Part shown: piece after piece, positions 60,729 to 64,000 of the stretch | Position numbering within the stretch: position 1 is the first letter of the stretch | Layout: every line of letters starts with the position of its first letter | Source: a virus | IMG/VR virus record: IMGVR_UViG_3300044568_003873 | Coordinates: 23,978 to 87,977 of that record | Direction: 5' to 3' (one strand) | Length of the DNA stretch: 64,000 nucleotides | Made by a program: the position numbers and the translations under genes | Notes under the pieces: generated by a model | Databases searched by the model: none | What the model was told of the DNA's origin: nothing | The model's input: the letters and a program-made list of their open reading frames with translations, nothing else

Positions 60729-60770
60729 TTTTTTTATTGAGAGTTTTTAATTATACTTTCAATAAAAAAA
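60729..60770. other. AT-rich inverted repeat between genes
   Basis: Twelve-base perfect arms (60729-60740 and 60759-60770, TTTTTTTATTGA/TCAATAAAAAAA) around an 18-base loop, ending 1 base before the GT4 ATG. It may be a weak bidirectional terminator or a leader element; it has no GC-rich stem. Confidence 0.4.
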
Positions 60771-60771
60771 T

Positions 60772-61986
60772 ATGTCAAAAAAACGAATTTTAGTATTACC
60801 GAGCGACAGAACAGGTGTTGGTAAGTTTCGTTCTGTTCAACCACACACTTATCTACAACAGCAATATCCCGACGAATTCCATATTGATATTATGTACGAT
60901 ATCAGTATTGACGATTTGAATTTCTTCAAAAATTATGATATTGTATCATTTCATAGATCACTTAACACAAACTATGAAAAATCAAGAGAAGTAATCGGAC
61001 AACTCAAACAGATGGGTATTAAAACTGTCTGTGATATTGACGATTATTGGATGCCGGGTATGGAACACCCTGCTCACGCAATGGTTGTTGAAAGAAAGTT
61101 TGATAAAATAATTGTTAATAATCTACGTGAAGCGGAGTGGGTGACCACCACCACTGATATTTTTGCTAATGAAATTAGAAAAACTATTAACAAGAATGTT
61201 CACGTCATTCCAAACGGAATCGATCCAGAAGAACCACAATTCAAAGAGAAAACAATCCCATCCGATAAAGTCAGATTTGGATGGTTGGGTGGGTCATCTC
61301 ACTTACACGACCTTATGATTTTGGATGGCACATTTGATAAAATTTCTGACTTGAAAGACAAATATCGTCTGTACATTTGTGGTTTTGATACTCGTGGAAC
61401 AGTGACTGAGATTGATAAAGCAACGGGTACACAAAAACAAAGACCCATCCTTCCCGAAGAAACTGTTTGGGCTAAATATGAAAAGATTTTTACATCAAAC
61501 TACAAATATGTTTCTGAAAAACAAAAAGAATTTTTGATGAAATGGAAACAGGAAGATTATATGGATGAACCCGATCCTTTCTATACAAGGGTTTGGACCG
61601 CACCTGTCACTTCATATGCCAAGAACTACAGTAAATTTGACGTATCACTTGCACCGATTAAGAATACGATGTTCAATCGGATGAAGTCACAACTCAAAGT
61701 CATTGAAGCGGGGTTCTACAAGAAGGCAATTATCGCATCCAATATCGGTCCTTATACAATTGACATTAAACACGGATTGAATAACGGTGAATTTGTCAAA
61801 GGCGCAAATGGACTCTTGGTTGATGAATACAAGAACCACAAAGATTGGAGTAAGTTCATGAAAAAACTGATCGAAAATCCGAGTTGGGTTGAAGATTTGG
61901 GTGAGCAACTCTATGAAACTGTAAATGAAAAATATCATTTGAAAGTACTTTCCGAAAACAGAAGAAATTTCTATAATTCATTATGA
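60772..61986 (+). CDS. GT4-like glycosyltransferase
   Basis: The 404-residue protein is GT-B type. It has an N-terminal domain with KRILVLPSDRTGVGKFRSVQ and DIVSFHRSLN, TVCDIDDYWMPGMEHPAHAM, then a hinge with NVHVIPNGIDPEEP, RFGWLGGSSHLHDLM and, in the C-terminal domain, VSLAPIKNTMFNRMKSQLKV, IEAGFYKKAIIASNIGP and GLLVDEYKNH. The EAG...G pattern near the nucleotide-sugar site is normal for GT4. It is separate from the adhesin-side operon, on the opposite strand. It could be part of the same glycan pathway or modify another surface molecule. Confidence 0.85.
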   Translation: MSKKRILVLPSDRTGVGKFRSVQPHTYLQQQYPDEFHIDIMYDISIDDLNFFKNYDIVSFHRSLNTNYEKSREVIGQLKQMGIKTVCDIDDYWMPGMEHPAHAMVVERKFDKIIVNNLREAEWVTTTTDIFANEIRKTINKNVHVIPNGIDPEEPQFKEKTIPSDKVRFGWLGGSSHLHDLMILDGTFDKISDLKDKYRLYICGFDTRGTVTEIDKATGTQKQRPILPEETVWAKYEKIFTSNYKYVSEKQKEFLMKWKQEDYMDEPDPFYTRVWTAPVTSYAKNYSKFDVSLAPIKNTMFNRMKSQLKVIEAGFYKKAIIASNIGPYTIDIKHGLNNGEFVKGANGLLVDEYKNHKDWSKFMKKLIENPSWVEDLGEQLYETVNEKYHLKVLSENRRNFYNSL

Positions 61987-62687
61987 CATTAGATAAACCA
62001 CTTGACAAGATCCTGTTTTTTGATATTGAAACAGTATCTGAATTTGAAACTTTGTCCGAGTTAAAGAAACAAAAACCAAAGTTACATAAAGTTTTTTTGG
62101 ATTATATTGATTTCTTCAAACGAAGGTACCCTGAAGATGGCGATATTTCACCCGAAGAAACCTACTTCAAACGTGCAGCCCTTGTTCCTGAATTTTCAAG
62201 AGTTGTTGCGGCCTCTTTTTGTTTTTATGATACTAAAAAAGAACTTCATAGAACAACCTTTACTAACCACAACGAGGTTGAACTTCTGACTGAAATTAGA
62301 AATCTTTTTAATCGTATTGAAAGATTGGATTTTTACATGTGTGGTCATAATATCAAACTTTTTGATATCCCAACACTCGGTAAAAGATTCGTAATCAACG
62401 ACATGAAACCACCAAAAATATTTCCAATTTACAATACAAAGCCTTGGGAAGTAAAAGCAATTGATACTAAAGATTTGTGGAATTATAATAATCCTTATTC
62501 AATTGGTTCTTTGGATCTCTTGTGTGTAAGTATGGGAATTGAATCTCCCAAAGACAGTGAAGTAACAGGTGAAAATCTTAATGAATATTATTACAAAACC
62601 AAAAATCTTGAAACGATTGGTGAGTATTGTGAAAAAGATACAGTGGCACTTGCTCACATAATTAAAAAAATATTTGATTTAAAATGA
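61983..62687 (+). CDS. DEDD 3'-5' exonuclease related to PolB proofreading domain
   Basis: The 234-residue protein has the DnaQ/PolB-type exonuclease motifs: ILFFDIETVSE with Asp14 and Glu16 (Exo I), MCGHNIKLFDIPTLGKR (Exo II) and IGEYCEKDTVALAHI (Exo III, YxxxD type). It stands alone with no polymerase domain, like Pfam 3'-5' exonucleases related to PolB. It likely trims DNA ends in repair or recombination. It overlaps the GT4 gene by 4 bases and the dUTPase by 4 bases, in a nucleic-acid operon with dUTPase and PhoH. Confidence 0.87.
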   Translation: MTLDKPLDKILFFDIETVSEFETLSELKKQKPKLHKVFLDYIDFFKRRYPEDGDISPEETYFKRAALVPEFSRVVAASFCFYDTKKELHRTTFTNHNEVELLTEIRNLFNRIERLDFYMCGHNIKLFDIPTLGKRFVINDMKPPKIFPIYNTKPWEVKAIDTKDLWNYNNPYSIGSLDLLCVSMGIESPKDSEVTGENLNEYYYKTKNLETIGEYCEKDTVALAHIIKKIFDLK

Positions 62688-63253
62688 TTAAAGAGATTAA
62701 AAATTTTACAAGTACAATGTCGGCACTAAAAGAATTGATGGATATGTCAGCCGATCAGTCAAAAATGCAAGAAACCATGTCTTTGTTGGAACAACAGATA
62801 AAAGATTATAAACCTAAAATCGCTTTGTCTTTTGTAAATAAATCAGACAACCCTGACCCTTTTTACAATTATGGAAGTGATTCAGGTTTTGATCTACTAT
62901 CAAATGTTGAAGTGACCATATCGGCTAAATCATGGTCTATTGTCCCAACAGGACTATATTTCGATATTCCTTATGGATATGAAATTCAAGTAAGATCCAA
63001 AAGTGGTCTTGCCCTTAATAAAGGTATTTCCGTCTTAAATTCTCCAGGAACTGTCGATTCTGGTTACAATGGTGAAATAAAGGTTATATTAATGAATAAC
63101 AGTACGATGGACATTACAATACACAAAGGAATGAAAGTTGCTCAAGCGGTAATGGCACCTGTGTTAAATGGTGATTCAGTTAATCTTACCAAAGTCAACG
63201 AAATAAACGATAAAGATAGAAACGCGAATGGATTCGGGTCAACAGGAGTATAA
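62684..63253 (+). CDS. dut: dUTP pyrophosphatase (dUTPase) with extended N-terminus
   Basis: Hydrolyses dUTP to dUMP and so keeps uracil out of DNA. The 189-residue protein has all five trimeric dUTPase motifs: SDSGFDL (65-71), RSKSGLA (104-110), GTVDSGYNGEIKV (122-134) with Asp125, KVAQAVMAPV (151-160) and RNANGFGSTGV (179-189). The first 45 residues (KEIKNFTSTMSALKELMDMS) form an extra helical N-terminus. It overlaps the exonuclease gene by 4 bases and the PhoH gene by 26. Confidence 0.95.
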   Translation: MIKEIKNFTSTMSALKELMDMSADQSKMQETMSLLEQQIKDYKPKIALSFVNKSDNPDPFYNYGSDSGFDLLSNVEVTISAKSWSIVPTGLYFDIPYGYEIQVRSKSGLALNKGISVLNSPGTVDSGYNGEIKVILMNNSTMDITIHKGMKVAQAVMAPVLNGDSVNLTKVNEINDKDRNANGFGSTGV

Positions 63254-63980
63254 AAAAACAAGAACACAAAGAAAAAAAGAAGATACTAAACCAAGAGAGG
63301 TTTATGTAAACAAGAAAGAATTAATAAATTCTATAGTCACTAAAAGACCAAGAAAAAAGTTTTTGACTGATTCACAAAAAGATTATTATGATATTCTTTG
63401 TAACAATCAGATCACGATTTGTTCAGGTCCGGCTGGTGTTGGGAAATCTTTTGTTGCTATGAGAGCGGCTATTGATTTACTTTGTGACCCTGAAAATGGT
63501 TATGAGAAAATTATAATAGTAAGACCAGCCGTTGAAGCTGAAGAAAAATTAGGATCATTACCTGGTAATGTAGAAGAAAAACTTGATCCCTACATCTTTC
63601 CGAGTTATTACTTAATGAATAAGATCATTGGTAAAGAAGCTAGAGAAAAATTGAAAGAAGTAGAGGTAATTGAGGTCTTTGCCTTGGCGTACATGAGGGG
63701 TATGAATATTGACAACTCAATTTTGATTTTTGAGGAGGGTCAAAACGCAACACCAAAACAAATGAAACTTCTTTTAACTCGTATTGGATTTAATAGTAAG
63801 TTCTTCATTTCAGGGGATTTGGAACAAACAGATAGATATAAAGATAAAACTCATTCAGGTTTATACGACGCATTGGTAAAATTTAAGGACGTGGAGGACA
63901 TAGGAGTGTTTAGTTTTGACAATAAAGATATTATTCGTAATCCTCTCATCAATAAAATTTTGGACAAGTACGAACAATGA
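63228..63980 (+). CDS. phoH: PhoH-like ATPase
   Basis: The 250-residue P-loop protein has Walker A GPAGVGKS (67-74), the PhoH segments KIIIVRPAVEAEEKLGSLPG and FALAYMRGMNIDNSILIF with Walker B (LIFEEGQNA), and the sensor-like TRIGFNSKFFISGDLEQTD. PhoH proteins are common in marine and freshwater phages; their job (RNA or nucleotide metabolism) is unsettled. The first 45 residues are basic and unstructured. The start overlaps the dUTPase end by 26 bases; the tail overlaps the next gene by 4 bases. Confidence 0.93.
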   Translation: MDSGQQEYKKTRTQRKKEDTKPREVYVNKKELINSIVTKRPRKKFLTDSQKDYYDILCNNQITICSGPAGVGKSFVAMRAAIDLLCDPENGYEKIIIVRPAVEAEEKLGSLPGNVEEKLDPYIFPSYYLMNKIIGKEAREKLKEVEVIEVFALAYMRGMNIDNSILIFEEGQNATPKQMKLLLTRIGFNSKFFISGDLEQTDRYKDKTHSGLYDALVKFKDVEDIGVFSFDNKDIIRNPLINKILDKYEQ

Positions 63981-64000
63981 GAATTGCTTTTGAGGTGAAT
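63977..64000 (+). CDS. Start of next gene, cut by the right edge
   Basis: ATG at 63977 overlaps the PhoH stop (ATGA) and reads MRIAFEVN before the window ends. Product unknown. Confidence 0.45.

Noticed and set aside
1-64000. tRNA genes, rRNA genes, integrase or attachment sites
   Set aside because: Gaps between genes are mostly under 100 bases and no cloverleaf, CCA-ended element or recombinase was found by eye.

Overview
The window comes from a large, AT-rich tailed phage (myovirus) with a T4-like gene set. It has T4-type replication and recombination genes (DnaB-family helicase, RNase H-type 5' exonuclease, UvsX, gp32, family B DNA polymerase), class I ribonucleotide reductase, dUTPase and PhoH, and T4-type tail genes (sheath gp18, tube gp19, neck gp13, gp15-like terminator, gp26-like and gp53-like baseplate genes). 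Almost no start codon is preceded by a Shine-Dalgarno sequence; starts sit behind A/T-rich leaders. With the eukaryote/Bacteroidota-like NrdA/NrdB this hints at a Bacteroidota host, but that is inference. I see no integrase, no rRNA, no tRNA and no CRISPR. No gene-free stretch exceeds 300 bases.

Layout. (1) 1-8.5 kb, minus strand: replication/nucleotide block transcribed gp32, uvsX, rnh, a small unknown gene, helicase, nrdB, nrdA, ending in a terminator; a leader-bearing gene is cut by the left edge. (2) 8.6-29.8 kb, minus strand: tail block with gp15-like, sheath, a HAD phosphatase, tube, gp26-like and overlapping chaperone-like gene, and two giant baseplate proteins flanking a gp53-like LysM protein. 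One giant protein carries an OmpA-like peptidoglycan-binding domain. Three tandem genes sharing the N-terminus MKDLIKKILKEE lie at the head of this block. (3) 29.9-34.7 kb, plus strand: SNF2-type helicase, a superoxide dismutase fused to a nuclease-like domain, neck gp13, and a small beta protein. (4) 34.6-58.2 kb, minus strand: DNA polymerase with a structured leader, then an adhesin/glycosylation island. (5) 58.3-64 kb, plus strand: small probable virion genes, a GT4 glycosyltransferase, a DEDD exonuclease, dUTPase and PhoH.

The most striking part is 37.4-58.2 kb. Six large proteins are built as small Cys-rich or lectin-like domains joined by mucin-like Thr-Pro stalks. Beside them is a tightly packed eight-gene operon of sugar enzymes: a GT60-like polypeptide GlcNAc-transferase, a procollagen-type (PLOD-like) glycosyltransferase, a GT10 fucosyltransferase, an HtrL/YibB-GT2 fusion, another GT-A-like enzyme and three methyltransferases. 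A trypsin-like protease is also present. I infer a phage-encoded O-glycosylation system that decorates its own mucin-like fibres.

A second theme is a family of short amphipathic N-terminal leaders ending in Ile/Leu-X-Glu. They are attached to unrelated proteins (phosphatase, LRR-like, WYL-like, SOD-nuclease and unknowns). They resemble T4 capsid-targeting sequences cut by the gp21 prohead protease, and may mark proteins packaged in the head. A third is a recurrent TATTTAT box upstream of at least fourteen genes on both strands, a candidate phage promoter different in orientation from the T4 late TATAAATA.
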